A DNA stretch of 64,000 nt, taken from assembly GCA_036500145.1 (NCBI GenBank), contig DASYCO010000020.1, forward strand, positions 7,166 to 71,165. The letters are read 5' to 3'. The DNA comes from CAMAVH01 sp036500145 (GTDB lineage: Bacteria > Pseudomonadota > Alphaproteobacteria > SMXQ01). Positions within the stretch are counted from its first letter, which is position 1. The number at the start of each line of letters is the position of its first letter. Positions 43,705 to 53,597 of the stretch are shown here, piece by piece. The notes beneath the pieces are model-generated. The model did no database searches. It was not told the origin of the DNA and worked only from the letters and a program-made list of their open reading frames with translations. Both the position numbers and the translations under genes were made by a program.

Positions 43705-44514
43705 ATGACTGTTTATTCCCATTTCACGCGGCGGAGATTCCGCCGCCGCTGGCCCTGGATCGTCGTGATCGCGCTCCTTTTGCTCCTGATTCTGCCGCTG
43801 GCGGCCAGTTTCGCGCTCTACGCGGCGCGCGGCGGCAGCCTGACGGGCGACTGGGCCCGGGCGAGCCGCGCCACCACCGGGCAGGCGCCGCTGCCGGCCA
43901 AGACGCCCGAGGCCGTCGTTCAGGTCTACGCGGCGCGTGCCTTCGGCTGGCGCGGCGTCTTCGGCGTGCATATGTGGTTCGCCCTCAAGCCGGAGAACGC
44001 GGCTGAATACACGCGGGCCGAGGTCATGGGCTTCGGCGTGCCGAACGGCGCGCGCGCCGTGCGGGTGGCGCCCGGCGTGCCGGACGGCCAGTGGTTCGGC
44101 AACGTGCCGGAGGTGGTCGCCGAATGGCGCGGCCACGACGCGGGCATTCTGATCCCGCGCATCCTCGCCGCGGCCGAGCAATATCCCGACGCGGGCCGCT
44201 ACACGATCTGGCCGGGGCCCAACAGCAACAGCTTCGTCGCCCATGTCGCGCGCAGCCTGCCGGAGATGCAGCTGAGCCTGCCGTCCAACGCAGTGGGCAA
44301 GGACTACCTCGGGCCGCGCAAGGTCTTCGCGCGCGCGCCGAGCGACAGCGGCTGGCAAGTCTCGCTGTGGGGCGTCTTCGGCCTCATGCTGGCGCGCGAC
44401 GAGGGCGTCGAGCTCAACCTGTTCGGCTTCGTCATCGGCGTAGACCTCAACGACCGCGCGATCAAGCTGCCGGGCTTCGGCAACATCCCGCTCTACCCTG
44501 CGCGCGCGCAGTGA
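43705..44514 (+). CDS. DUF3750 membrane-anchored protein
   Basis: Residues 17-40 form one membrane helix (WIVVIALLLLLILPLAASFALY). The remaining 230 residues make a periplasmic domain with AFGWRGVFGVHMWFALKP, GPNSNSFVAHVAR and LGPRKVFARAPSDSGWQVSLWG, as in DUF3750 proteins. The NSNSF-V-H pattern recalls papain-like or NlpC-type sites, but activity is unproven. The start is placed at ATG 43705; TTG 43651 is in frame. Confidence 0.8.
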   Translation: MTVYSHFTRRRFRRRWPWIVVIALLLLLILPLAASFALYAARGGSLTGDWARASRATTGQAPLPAKTPEAVVQVYAARAFGWRGVFGVHMWFALKPENAAEYTRAEVMGFGVPNGARAVRVAPGVPDGQWFGNVPEVVAEWRGHDAGILIPRILAAAEQYPDAGRYTIWPGPNSNSFVAHVARSLPEMQLSLPSNAVGKDYLGPRKVFARAPSDSGWQVSLWGVFGLMLARDEGVELNLFGFVIGVDLNDRAIKLPGFGNIPLYPARAQ

Positions 44515-44581
44515 CGGGTTGCGGCGGCGGCGCGCCGTCGCCACATAGACGTCTTCCAGCGTCTTCTCAAGCGGTCGGCTC

Positions 44582-45160
44582 ATGAGTTCCGCCATCTACA
44601 CGATCGGCCATTCGACGCGGCCGATCGACGCCTTCATCGAGATGCTGCGCGGCGCCGGCGTCGCGCGCCTGGTCGACGTGCGCGCCGTGCCGCGCTCGCG
44701 CTTCAATCCGCAGTACAACCGCGACGGCCTGGCCAAGGCGCTGGCGGAGGCCGGCATCGACTACCGCGCGATGCCGTCGCTCGGCGGCCTGCGCAGGCCG
44801 GTCGCCGGTTCGCCGAACCTCGGCCTGTCGGAAGGATTTCGCGGCTTTGCCGACTACGCGCTGACGGCGGGCTTCCGCGCGGCGCTGGGCGAGCTCGAGG
44901 CGCTGGCCGACGAGCGGCCCACGGCCTTCATGTGCGCCGAGGCCGACTGGCGCCAGTGCCATCGCCAGCTGATCGCCGACCGCCTCGTCGCCGAGGGGCG
45001 CGAGGTGCGGCACATCATGAAGGACGGGATCGAGGCGGCGGAAACGAATCCGGCCGCCGAGCGGCGGCCGGAAGGTCTCGTCTATGCGGTCAAGGCGGCG
45101 GCGAAGCGTCCGAAGAAGAAAGCGGACGACGCCAAGGCGCCGCGCCTGCCGGGGCTCTAG
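44582..45160 (+). CDS. DUF488 family protein
   Basis: The opening IYTIGHSTRPIDAFIEML and LVDVRAVPRSRFNPQYNRDGLAKAL are family hallmarks. A later LMCAEADWRQCHRQLIADRL-like block contains the conserved Cys and His. The function is unknown, though the fold hints at nucleic-acid or nucleotide chemistry. The C-terminal tail is Lys-rich. It is convergent with gapR, three bases away. Confidence 0.88.
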   Translation: MSSAIYTIGHSTRPIDAFIEMLRGAGVARLVDVRAVPRSRFNPQYNRDGLAKALAEAGIDYRAMPSLGGLRRPVAGSPNLGLSEGFRGFADYALTAGFRAALGELEALADERPTAFMCAEADWRQCHRQLIADRLVAEGREVRHIMKDGIEAAETNPAAERRPEGLVYAVKAAAKRPKKKADDAKAPRLPGL

Positions 45161-45163
45161 GCC

Positions 45164-45436
45164 CTATTCGTCGTCATCCATGCCGAGCGCGTGCTTGTAG
45201 AGCTTGAGGATCTCCTCCTGCTCCTCGCGGTCGGCGCTCTCCATCTTGCGCAGCTTGACGATCTGGCGCATGGCCTTGGTGTCGAAGCCGGTCATCTTCG
45301 CTTCGGCGAACACTTCGCGGATGTCGTTGGCGAGCGTCGCCTTTTCTTCCTCAAGCCGCTCGATGCGCTCGATGAAGCTGCGGAGCTGGTCGGCGGCGAC
45401 GCCGCCCGTGTTCGTCTTCTTGGCTGCTTCGGCCAT
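45164..45436 (-). CDS. gapR: GapR-type nucleoid-associated protein (DUF2312)
   Basis: The 90-residue, largely coiled-coil protein matches the family core: AADQLRSFIERIERLEEEKA, then DIREVFAEAKMTGFDTKAMRQIVKLRKM. In Caulobacter GapR binds overtwisted DNA and stimulates topoisomerases ahead of replication and transcription. The length and charge pattern are normal. It lies 54 bases after the cyclophilin gene on the same strand. Confidence 0.93.
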   Translation of the reverse strand: MAEAAKKTNTGGVAADQLRSFIERIERLEEEKATLANDIREVFAEAKMTGFDTKAMRQIVKLRKMESADREEQEEILKLYKHALGMDDDE

Positions 45437-45490
45437 GTGTCGTCGGTCCTTAGTCGCGGGATGGGTGTTTCGGTCGGGGAGGCGGCGGGC

Positions 45491-45958
<468 letters not shown>

Positions 45959-46239
45959 GGCGCTTGTCCGTTCCTTAAGGCGACAGAATGAGGGGCGAAA
46001 TCACGGGGGCGAGGGGCGGCATTGTGCATGGAACGCCGCCTGGCGCAAGGCTGCCCGGACGGCGCGAAAGATCGGCCGAAACCGCCGGTTTTATATGGCA
46101 GGATACAAGGGCTTGGCGGGCTATCGTCTAGCGCCTACTTTATCGGGGGACGCCATTTTGTAACATAGCCCTGTTACCCATCCGCGCGTGATGACCGGCA
46201 GCGCGGGTCTGTCCGGGGTGATGAACAAGGGAGGCAGTC

Positions 46240-46653
46240 ATGCGTAGCGAGATGCCCGAAACCAAAAGCGTCGTCATCCGCGGCAAGATGAAAAGCGCGC
46301 TCACCAAGGTCTGGCTGGCGGCCCGCGCGCGCCGCGCGGCGAAGGCCAAGGCCGAACAGGACTTCGGCGTGTTCGCCGAGATCGGCATGATCGACGGCCT
46401 TGAGCAGTTTCTCGACGGCCATGTCTTCGAAGCCGAAGATCAGTCCGAAAGCCCCAACAACATCGAACTGGTGACCCTCGCGCTCGAGCGGCTGTCGCCG
46501 GCCTGCATGCGCGTCGCGGTGACGGGCGTGCCCCAGACGGTGACGGTGCCGGACGCGCGCACCGCCGACGTCTTCCGCGCCGCGATCGCGGCCAGCGCCA
46601 AGCTGCGGGTCTCGGACCGCCTGGTGAACATCGTCGTGGCGACCAAGCACTAA
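46240..46653 (+). CDS. Conserved-looking protein of unknown function
   Basis: I do not recognise this 137-residue protein. The N-terminal 50 residues are basic and helical (AARARRAAKAKAEQDFGVFAEIG). The second half is more globular, with VTVPDARTADVFRAAIAASAKLRVSDR. GGGAGG lies upstream of the ATG. There is no signal or membrane segment. Confidence 0.65.
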   Translation: MRSEMPETKSVVIRGKMKSALTKVWLAARARRAAKAKAEQDFGVFAEIGMIDGLEQFLDGHVFEAEDQSESPNNIELVTLALERLSPACMRVAVTGVPQTVTVPDARTADVFRAAIAASAKLRVSDRLVNIVVATKH

Positions 46654-46685
46654 GCTTGGCGCGGCCGGCCTGCTGGACGGGCCGG

Positions 46686-47777
46686 CTAGAACTTCATCGA
46701 CAGGCTGATGGTGCCGAAGCTGTCGAAGTCGTCGTTCTTGTATTCCGGCGTGCGGAAGACCTGCGCGTAGGTCAGCCGCACGGTGCTGACCATGAAGGCG
46801 AAGCCGAGCTGGAAGTCGCCGACGAACGGCTCCTTGTCGACGCTATGGCTGTCGCTGAAGGTGTTGCCGTCGAGGAAGATGTTGCGCGCCACGGCGCGGC
46901 CTTCGGCGCTGGCGAAGAAATACCAGCCGTAATCCCCCGCATCGAGGTCGAAGAAGCCGGCGCCGGTCAGGCCGGGCCGGATGCGCGGCGGCCCGAAGTC
47001 GCTCGGCAGGTTCTGGCCGAGGCGGATGCCGATGCCGGTCGCCGCGTAGGTGAAGACGTTGCCGAGCGTGGCGCCGACATGGGGCGTCACGTCGAAGCCG
47101 AGGCGGCTGTTCTCGTCCGAGATGCGCCAGTCGGGGCTGCGCCAGGCCTTTTCGTAAATCAGAAGGATGCCGGGCTCGTTGTCGAGCTGGTTGTCCCAGC
47201 CGTTGGATTCCGGCGAGCCGATCAGCTTGTGAAAGCTGTTCTGCACCTGCTCGCCCATGGCCAGCGGGCCGACCACGCCGAGGTCCAGCTCCATCGTGTC
47301 GAGGCTGTTGGGCGTCTCCGACAGCAGGGCGACGCCGCCGTAGAGCCAGCCGGCATAGGGCCGCTCGTCGGGCACCACGGCGGCGCTTTCGGTGTCTTCC
47401 GGCGTGAAGATGCTCTGGCCGAAGTTGTAGCCGATGCGCTTCTTGCCATCCCCCGCCAGCAGCGGGATGGAGCGGGCGACGTTGTCGGCCCAGTCGGGCA
47501 CGTCGTCGGCCGCCGACAGCCAGGACAGGTGCGTGCCCGTCGTGTAGTCGCGGTCGGTGCCGGCGATGAACTTGTCGTTTTCGATGACGACGGACCAGGT
47601 CCCGCGCAAATCCACGGGATTCTGCTGGGTCCGGAGGTCTTGCAGCTTCAGGTCTGAATCCTTTGCCTCCTGGGCTTGGCTGGGCCAGGCGAGGAGCAAC
47701 GGCATCAGGAGAGCGCTGGCGACGGCGAGGCGCTGGGAAGCGGGCATGGGAAACAGTCGTTGATGATATCGCAACAT
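46686..47777 (-). CDS. LpxR-like outer-membrane lipid A deacylase (DUF2219)
   Basis: A signal peptide precedes VVIENDKFIAGTDRDYTTGTHLSW, which carries the Asn/Asp metal-site residues of LpxR, and GVVGPLAMGEQVQNSFHKLIG. The protein ends in a beta strand with terminal Phe (GTISLSMKF), as expected for an outer-membrane barrel. LpxR removes the 3'-acyloxyacyl group of lipid A. Either Met 1 (47777) or Met 11 (47747) could be the start; neither has a strong ribosome-binding site. Confidence 0.88.
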   Translation of the reverse strand: MLRYHQRLFPMPASQRLAVASALLMPLLLAWPSQAQEAKDSDLKLQDLRTQQNPVDLRGTWSVVIENDKFIAGTDRDYTTGTHLSWLSAADDVPDWADNVARSIPLLAGDGKKRIGYNFGQSIFTPEDTESAAVVPDERPYAGWLYGGVALLSETPNSLDTMELDLGVVGPLAMGEQVQNSFHKLIGSPESNGWDNQLDNEPGILLIYEKAWRSPDWRISDENSRLGFDVTPHVGATLGNVFTYAATGIGIRLGQNLPSDFGPPRIRPGLTGAGFFDLDAGDYGWYFFASAEGRAVARNIFLDGNTFSDSHSVDKEPFVGDFQLGFAFMVSTVRLTYAQVFRTPEYKNDDFDSFGTISLSMKF

Positions 47778-47931
47778 GAACGTCCATACCTATCCGGAGT
47801 TCCACTTGCCCGGCTTTGCGAAGTCTGGCCCTTGGTCGTTGGGAACCGTCCCGGCAAGCTACGGAGCCATTTAGGCATGTCGTTTTTACGCGGCAACCGC
47901 TTAAACTGCGCAGTAAGCCGGGGATCACAGC

Positions 47932-48330
47932 ATGGCATTGCGGATCGTGAGCGACAAGAATAACCCCAAAGGCACGCGCGCCGTCATCGTGGTGGACGAC
48001 GATCCACTCCAGCGCATTCAGCTGATCGACTGCCTGTCGGACCTCGGCATCGAGGTGCTGCAGGAAGAGGAAGGCAGCGCCGCCCTCGAGACGATCAAGC
48101 GGGTTCGTCCCGCCGTCGTCATCATGGACGTGCGCATGCCGGTCCTCGACGGCATCGCCGCCGCCCAGGTCATCCCCACTCTGGGCTACACGCCCAAGAT
48201 CATCCTGATGACGGGCGACCCCGACTCGCTCTATCGCGCCAACACCATGAAGCTCGACGTGTTCGCGGTGATCGAGAAGCCGATCCCGCTGCGCACCCTC
48301 AGCCGCTTCGTCCTCAAGGCGCTCGAGTAA
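47932..48330 (+). CDS. Single-domain CheY-like response regulator
   Basis: All receiver landmarks are present: acidic pair VVDDDPLQR, phospho-acceptor Asp in VIMDVRMPVLDG, Thr in LMTGD and Lys in IEKPIP. There is no output domain. It sits divergently from the LpxR gene and a few hundred bases before another regulator. The partner kinase is not in the window. Confidence 0.92.
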   Translation: MALRIVSDKNNPKGTRAVIVVDDDPLQRIQLIDCLSDLGIEVLQEEEGSAALETIKRVRPAVVIMDVRMPVLDGIAAAQVIPTLGYTPKIILMTGDPDSLYRANTMKLDVFAVIEKPIPLRTLSRFVLKALE

Positions 48331-48715
48331 GGGCCCGCCGGCGCGGCGCCTTCCCGTTCGGCCAGGGCGGATCTGGACTGCAGCCGGAGGTTGTGGCGCG
48401 GAATCCCGCCTGGCGGGCGCGCAAGCCTGCAGGCGGAGGATGCCACTGCGGCGTCGGAGCCGCGTCGCCGTCTCATCGCCCGCCACTCATGTACAAAACC
48501 CACGCGCGTGCAAAAGAACCTTTCGAACGGCTCTTCTGCCGATAAGATGTGCGGAGCAAACTTGTGGCAGTATCATGAGGTTGCTGGAATTCCTCAAATT
48601 CGCCTAAAGCTTGAGCGACTTTCGCGACAAAGAGTTTGTGCTTTTCGCGCGCTTGGGTAAAAAATCCCGTATCTTCTTTCCTGTACCTTTTCAGACGTAA
48701 CCGAAGAGTCGCCAT
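48331..48715. other. Non-coding spacer between two regulator genes
   Basis: No gene or clear terminator is visible. The part from about 48490 is AT-richer and contains A- and T-rich tracts (GGGTAAAAAATCCCG), probably the promoter of the regulator at 48716. Confidence 0.45.
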
Positions 48716-49369
48716 TTGCCGGACCCGGATTCCCCAGTTCCCTTGCGCATCATCCTGGCCGACGACCATGAGGTCGTGCGGCGCGGCATCGGGGATTACC
48801 TGCAGATGCTGGAACCGGGCGTCGTGGTCCACGAGGCGGGCAGCCTCGACGAGGTGACTGCGCTGGTGGACCGCATCGGCGGCGCGGAACTGGTGATTCT
48901 CGATCTCAACATGCCGGGCATGAACCGCTTCGCAGGCATCGACATCGTGCGCCGCCGCCTGCCCGGCGTGCCGGTCGCCATCCTGTCCGGCTCGATCGAG
49001 CGCAACGACGTGCTGCGCGCGCTGGAGGCCGGCGCGATCGGCTTCCTGCCGAAGCTGCTGGGCGGCGAGGCGATGATCAGCGCGCTGCGCCTGATGCTGT
49101 CGGGCGAACGCTACCTGCCGTCCTTCATCCTCGACAGCGAAGGCTCCGCCGGCGACCTGCGCCCGGCGCCGGCCATGCACCTGACCGAGCGCGAAGGCCA
49201 GGTGCTGCGCCACATCAGCGTCGGCCTTTCCAACAAGGAAATCGCCCGCGAGCTGGGCATCCAGGAAGTCACGGTCAAGCTGCATGTCAAGGCGCTGTTC
49301 CGCAAGCTGCAGGTGACCAACCGCACCCAGGCGGCGCGGCGCGCCATCGAGCTCGGCCTCGGCCAATAG
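48716..49369 (+). CDS. NarL/FixJ-type response regulator
   Basis: The receiver is canonical (IILADDHEVVRRGI, then LVILDLNMPGMNRF and FLPK), unlike the three CsgD-like regulators in the window. The output is a LuxR helix-turn-helix (LTEREGQVLRHISVGLSNKEIARELGIQEVTVKLHVKALF). The start is TTG 48716 or TTG 48743; neither has a strong site, and no ATG is suitable. The kinase partner is unknown. Confidence 0.92.
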   Translation: MPDPDSPVPLRIILADDHEVVRRGIGDYLQMLEPGVVVHEAGSLDEVTALVDRIGGAELVILDLNMPGMNRFAGIDIVRRRLPGVPVAILSGSIERNDVLRALEAGAIGFLPKLLGGEAMISALRLMLSGERYLPSFILDSEGSAGDLRPAPAMHLTEREGQVLRHISVGLSNKEIARELGIQEVTVKLHVKALFRKLQVTNRTQAARRAIELGLGQ

Positions 49370-49600
49370 GCCGCGGGCCGCGCCGACCGGCCTGCAACCG
49401 GCGGTTTCATTGGGCTCTGCCGGCTTTTCCTGTCCCGTTCCTTAGGCTAGACTGCCTGCATAGCAAGAGCCGCGTCCGTCCGCCGGACAGCGGCCGGGGA
49501 TTTGGCAGCCCGTTCCAGTCGCTTTAGTCCAGTCGCTTTGCTCAAGCCGTCGCGTCGAATCCCGCAGCGTTTTTCCGGGGCCGAACAAGGAGACGTCGCC

Positions 49601-50032
49601 ATGCAAGTGATGCAGATTCTCAAGGATAAAGGCGCGGACGTCGTGACCATGTCCGCCGACGAAACCATCGCCGCAGCCGGCCGCGTGCTGCAGGAGCGGC
49701 GCATCGGCGCCGTCGTGGTCATCGGGCCGCGCGGCGAGCTGCAAGGCATCCTGTCCGAGCGGGACGTGGTGCGTGGCCTCGCCTTGCGCGGCAGCGCCGT
49801 GCTGGAGGAGCGGGTCGGCGCCGTGATGACCAGTCCGGTCATCACCTGCGATCCGGACACCTCGCTTGAAGATCTCATGCGGCTGATGACGCACCGGCGC
49901 ATCCGCCACCTGCCCGTCATCCGCGACGGCCGGCTCGGCGGCATCATCAGCATCGGCGACGTGGTGCGCCATCGCCTGATGGAGCTGGAGACGGAGGCGA
50001 CGACGCTGCGGGAATACATCGGCGGCCGCTGA
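49601..50032 (+). CDS. Two-CBS-domain protein
   Basis: A tandem CBS pair occupies nearly all of 143 residues: VVTMSADETIAAAGRVLQERRIGAVVV ... GILSERDVVR, then VMTSPVITCDPDTSLEDLMRLMTHRRIRHLPVI ... GIISIGDVVRHRL. Such stand-alone CBS proteins sense adenine nucleotides. The ATG at 49601 has AAGGAG in place, so the longer frame is rejected. Confidence 0.92.
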   Translation: MQVMQILKDKGADVVTMSADETIAAAGRVLQERRIGAVVVIGPRGELQGILSERDVVRGLALRGSAVLEERVGAVMTSPVITCDPDTSLEDLMRLMTHRRIRHLPVIRDGRLGGIISIGDVVRHRLMELETEATTLREYIGGR

Positions 50033-50117
50033 GGCTGCTACCGCAGCGATTTCCCTTGCCAGCCATGGGGCTGCGCGTCAGAAACGACGGTCCGTCGTTT
50101 CAACCGTGTTTTTCGCC

Positions 50118-50378
50118 ATGCCCCTCGCGACCTTCATCGGCCTTGCCGCTGCCGTTCTCACCACCTCGTCCTTCATGCCGCAGGTGGTGAAGGCGTGGCG
50201 CACGCGCTCGACGCGCGACCTCTCTCTCGGCATGTACCTGGTGTTCGCGGCCGGCTCGCTGCTGTGGCTGATCTACGGGCTGATGACGGGACAGCTGCCG
50301 GTGATCCTCGCCAACGGCATCACCTTCCTGCTGGTGGCGGTGATTCTCTACTGCATCTGGCGGAACAGGGCCGCCTAG
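50118..50378 (+). CDS. SemiSWEET-type sugar transporter
   Basis: The 86-residue triple-helix-bundle protein has the PQ-loop in helix 1 (TTSSFMPQVVKAWRTRSTRDLS) and two more helices. SemiSWEETs dimerise to move sugars. The ATG at 50118 is preferred over GTG 50106. Confidence 0.88.
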   Translation: MPLATFIGLAAAVLTTSSFMPQVVKAWRTRSTRDLSLGMYLVFAAGSLLWLIYGLMTGQLPVILANGITFLLVAVILYCIWRNRAA

Positions 50379-50382
50379 TCCC

Positions 50383-51378
50383 TCAGACAGTCAGCACGAT
50401 CTTCCCGACATGGCTGCCCGATTCGAGCAGGCTGTGCGCGTCCGCCGCCTGCGCCAGCGGGAAGGTGGCGTGAATGACGGGCTTGACCTTGCCCGCCGCC
50501 AGCAGCGGCCAGACCTGCGCTTCCAGTTCGCGCGCGACCGACGTCTTGAACGCCACGTCGCGCGGGCGCAGCGTCGAGCCGGTGACGGTGAGGCGCTTGA
50601 GCATGATCGGCTGAAAGTCGATCTCGGCCTTGCGGCCTTTCTGGAAGGCGATGAAGACGAGGCGGCCCTCCGGCGCCAGGGCTGCGATGTCGCGCGCGAT
50701 GTAGTCGCCGCCCACCATGTCGAGGATGACGTTCACGCCCTTGCCGCCGGTCGCCTCCTTGGCGGCCTCGACGTAGTCATGCGTGCGGTAGTTGACGGCG
50801 CGGTCGGCGCCGAGCGCCAGGCAGGCGGCGCATTTCTCGTCGCTGCCGGCGGTGACCAGCACGGTCGCGCCGCGCGCCTTGGCGAGCTGGATCGCCGTGG
50901 TGCCGATGCCGCTCGTGCCGCCATGGATCAGCACGGTCTCGCCGGCCTGCAGGCGGACGCGCATGAACAGGTTGCCCCAGACGGTGAAGAAGGTCTCCGG
51001 CAACGCGGCGGCCTCCACCAGGCTGAGGCCGGAAGGAATCGGCAGGCACTGGCCGGCGGGCGCCGTGCAATATTCGGCGTAGCCGCCGCCGGCGACGAGG
51101 GCGCAGACCTGGTCGCCGATCTTCCAGCGCGCATCGGCGCCATTGCCGTTTTGAACGGGGCCGCGCGCGACCACCGTGCCGGCGATCTCCAGGCCGGGAA
51201 TGTCGCTGGCGCCGGGCGGCGGCGGGTAGCCGCCTTTGCGCTGCGCCACGTCGGGGCGGTTGACGCCGGCGGCGGCGAGCTTGATCAGCAGTTCGCCGGG
51301 GCCGGGCTGCGGCACCGGGCGCTGCGTCGGGCGCAGCACTTCGGGGCCGCCGGGGACGGTGATTTCGACCGCAGTCAT
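50383..51378 (-). CDS. NAD(P)H quinone oxidoreductase, zeta-crystallin/PIG3 type
   Basis: This MDR-family protein has AAAGVNRPDVAQRKGGYPPPPGAS-like N-terminal blocks, ETVLIHGGTSGIGTTAIQLAKARGA for NAD(P)H binding and no catalytic zinc cysteines. The layout matches PIG3 quinone reductases. Met 6 (51378) is a more usual start than 51393. It is convergent with the SemiSWEET gene. Confidence 0.9.
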   Translation of the reverse strand: MTAVEITVPGGPEVLRPTQRPVPQPGPGELLIKLAAAGVNRPDVAQRKGGYPPPPGASDIPGLEIAGTVVARGPVQNGNGADARWKIGDQVCALVAGGGYAEYCTAPAGQCLPIPSGLSLVEAAALPETFFTVWGNLFMRVRLQAGETVLIHGGTSGIGTTAIQLAKARGATVLVTAGSDEKCAACLALGADRAVNYRTHDYVEAAKEATGGKGVNVILDMVGGDYIARDIAALAPEGRLVFIAFQKGRKAEIDFQPIMLKRLTVTGSTLRPRDVAFKTSVARELEAQVWPLLAAGKVKPVIHATFPLAQAADAHSLLESGSHVGKIVLTV

Positions 51379-51456
51379 AGAAGCGTTTTCCATGGCTGCA
51401 ATTTAGCATGGCGGATCGGCTATGATGAAGGCCGCCGATTTTCACGCACGCGTTTC

Positions 51457-52068
51457 ATGGATGCCGTCATGACCGATCCGTCGCCGCTCTATGCCGAGGC
51501 CGCCGCCAGGCTCGACGCCTTCAACGCCGACGATCCCAACCGCCTGACGGTCGACGGCCGATCCGTGGCGAAGGAGCTGCATTACGCGCGGCGCATGAGC
51601 CACTGGCTGGACCGCCTGGCGCCCGGCGCGGCCGAGGCGCTGCGCCTCGCGGCGCGCGCCCAGCACATCGGCCGCTGGACCAGCCCGCGCAGCGACTTCC
51701 CGATGGACAAGGCCGGCTATCATCGCTGGCGGCGCGCGCTCTACGCCTATCACGCCGACACGGCGGGAAAGATTTTGGCGGAGGTCGGCTATGACGCCGC
51801 CATGGTGGCGCGCGTCGGCGCGCTGCTGCGCAAGGAGAACCTGAAGGGCGATTCGGAGATGCAGGCGCTGGAAGACGCCGCCTGCCTGGTGTTCCTGGAG
51901 AACTTCTACACCGATTTCTCGCGCCAGCATGACGACGAGAAGGTCATCGACATCCTGCGCAAGACCTGGAAAAAGATGTCGCCTGCCGGCCATGCGGCGG
52001 CGCTCGATCTCGCCAAGGCGCTGCCGGAAGACCGGCTGAAGCTGATCGAGCGGGCACTGGCGGCCTGA
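51457..52068 (+). CDS. DUF4202 family protein
   Basis: The 203 residues begin LYAEAAARLDAFNADDPNR and contain ELHYARRMSHWLDRLAPGAAEALRLAARAQHIGRW and KAGYHRWRRALYAYHADTAGKIL, the family's HD-like helical pattern. Function is unknown. The start at 51457 (or ATG 51469) is chosen; the frame extends far upstream only as an antisense shadow of the oxidoreductase gene. Confidence 0.87.
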   Translation: MDAVMTDPSPLYAEAAARLDAFNADDPNRLTVDGRSVAKELHYARRMSHWLDRLAPGAAEALRLAARAQHIGRWTSPRSDFPMDKAGYHRWRRALYAYHADTAGKILAEVGYDAAMVARVGALLRKENLKGDSEMQALEDAACLVFLENFYTDFSRQHDDEKVIDILRKTWKKMSPAGHAAALDLAKALPEDRLKLIERALAA

Positions 52069-52086
52069 GGAGGGCAGCCTGAGCCG

Positions 52087-52314
52087 TTAGAACGCCTCTT
52101 CCATGCCGGCGCGGCGCAGCGCGGCATTGGCCGTGATGGGGTCGATCACGCGCGCTTCGAGCATGAATTCGCGGTTGAGATGCGGCGTGAACCAAATCTC
52201 GCCGGCATCCTCGCCGTCGCCGTTCTGGGCGCGCAGGGGATAGCAGCCGGCCATGTGCAGCCGTTCGCGCAGAACCCGGTCGATGTCATGGCCGCGATAT
52301 GTGGTCGCTTTCAT
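52087..52314 (-). CDS. Small hypothetical protein
   Basis: A 75-residue protein with TYRGHDIDRVLRERLHMAGCYPL and EIWFTPHLNREFMLEARV. There is no recognised family and no signal. The ATG at 52314 gives a sensible N-terminus. It is convergent with the DUF4202 gene. Confidence 0.6.
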   Translation of the reverse strand: MKATTYRGHDIDRVLRERLHMAGCYPLRAQNGDGEDAGEIWFTPHLNREFMLEARVIDPITANAALRRAGMEEAF

Positions 52315-52373
52315 GGCCGAGAGTGAAGCATCCCCTTGCGGCCGGCGCAATCGCGCGGCAGGGTGAGGCCATC

Positions 52374-53318
52374 ATGTCATCCAACGTCGCCATAACGCCG
52401 CCGCGCGTCGTCAGCCTTCTGCCGAGCGCCGCCGAAATCGTCGCCGCCTTGGGCGGCCTTGACCTGCTGGTCGGCCGCTCGCACGAATGCGACTATCCGC
52501 CGGCCGTCGCGGCGCTGCCGGCCTGCACCCATTTGCAGCGGCCGCTCGCCGGCGATTCGGCGGCCATCCATCGCTCCGTCATGGAGACCATCGAGCAGGC
52601 GCTGTCGGTCTTCGCGGTCGACGCTGAGGCGCTGCGCGCGCTCAAGCCCGACCTCATCGTCACGCAATCCCAATGCGACGTCTGCGCCGTCGCCGAAAGC
52701 GACCTGCGGGCGGCGCTCGCCGACTGGCTCGGCGCGCCGCCGGCGGTGGTTAGCCTGGCTCCCGCGACCTTGGCCGAAGTCGCGGACAGTTTCCGCCAGG
52801 TGGCGGCGGCGCTCGGCCGGCCGGCGGCGGGAGAGGCCTTGGCGCAGGCGCTGGCGGCCCGCCTTGCCGCAGTCGCGCGGCGCGTGCAAGGGCTGGCACA
52901 GCCCCGCGTCGCCACCCTGGAGTGGCTGTCGCCCTTGATGACGGCAGGCAACTGGGTGCCGGAGCTGATCGCGACGGCGGGCGGCGAGAACCTGTTCGGC
53001 GCCGCGGGCGCGCACTCGCCCTGGCTGGAATGGGCAGATGTGGCGCAGGCCGATCCCGACGTGATCGTCGTCATGCCCTGCGGCTTCGACTTGGAAAAAT
53101 CGACGGCGGAAGCGGCGGCTGCCTTGCCGGCGCTGAAAGGCTGGCGCGACCTGCGCGCGGTGCGGGCGGGCCGGGTCGCGGTCGTCGACGGCAACCGCTT
53201 CTTCAACCGGCCGGGGCCGCGGCTGGCCGACTCGGCGGAAATTCTGGCGGAAATCTTCCATCCGCAAGCCGCCGCCTTCGGTCATGAAGGCGACGGCTGG
53301 CGCTGGCTGCCCCTGTAG
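52374..53318 (+). CDS. Cobalamin-binding-protein-like (BtuF fold), cytoplasmic
   Basis: The helical-backbone receptor fold is evident: VVSLLPSAAEIVAALGGLDLLVGRSHECDYP, ALKPDLIVTQSQCDVCAVAESDL, ADPDVIVVMPCGFDLEKS and VDGNRFFNRPGPRL. No signal peptide is present at the ATG at 52374, so it is probably cytoplasmic. It may bind cobalamin or a derivative rather than import it. There are no BtuCD genes nearby. Confidence 0.88.
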   Translation: MSSNVAITPPRVVSLLPSAAEIVAALGGLDLLVGRSHECDYPPAVAALPACTHLQRPLAGDSAAIHRSVMETIEQALSVFAVDAEALRALKPDLIVTQSQCDVCAVAESDLRAALADWLGAPPAVVSLAPATLAEVADSFRQVAAALGRPAAGEALAQALAARLAAVARRVQGLAQPRVATLEWLSPLMTAGNWVPELIATAGGENLFGAAGAHSPWLEWADVAQADPDVIVVMPCGFDLEKSTAEAAAALPALKGWRDLRAVRAGRVAVVDGNRFFNRPGPRLADSAEILAEIFHPQAAAFGHEGDGWRWLPL

Positions 53319-53345
53319 GGACTGCGCCAGCGCCGCGCGTCGTGC

Positions 53346-53492
53346 TCAGTGCACCAGATGCGGGAAGAGGCCGACGATGCCGACCACGATGAGATAGATC
53401 GCGACGATGTAGTTCAGCATGCGCGGCACGAGCAGGATCAGGATGCCGGCGATGAGGGCGATCAGCGGCTGCAGGTAGATGGAAATGGCCAT
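53346..53492 (-). CDS. DUF3096 small membrane protein
   Basis: Only 48 residues, with two hydrophobic segments joined by PRMLNY (IALIAGILILLVPRMLNYIVAIYLIVVGIVGLF). This matches DUF3096. AGGGGA precedes the ATG at 53492. A GGAAC-N17-CGTT stress-type promoter candidate lies about 106 bases upstream. Confidence 0.85.
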   Translation of the reverse strand: MAISIYLQPLIALIAGILILLVPRMLNYIVAIYLIVVGIVGLFPHLVH

Positions 53493-53597
53493 GAAGGAAG
53501 TCCCCTTGTGTGGTCGGCGCGGGATTTCCGGAGAGCCTCCGCCCGTCCTGCGCCTGTCATGGTCCGACGCGGCAGAGCCGACGCCGACCGTTCCCTG

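Noticed and set aside
50410..51456. Extended N-terminus of the DUF4202 gene
   Set aside because: This part overlaps the quinone oxidoreductase gene on the other strand and is a shadow; the family start fits 51457.
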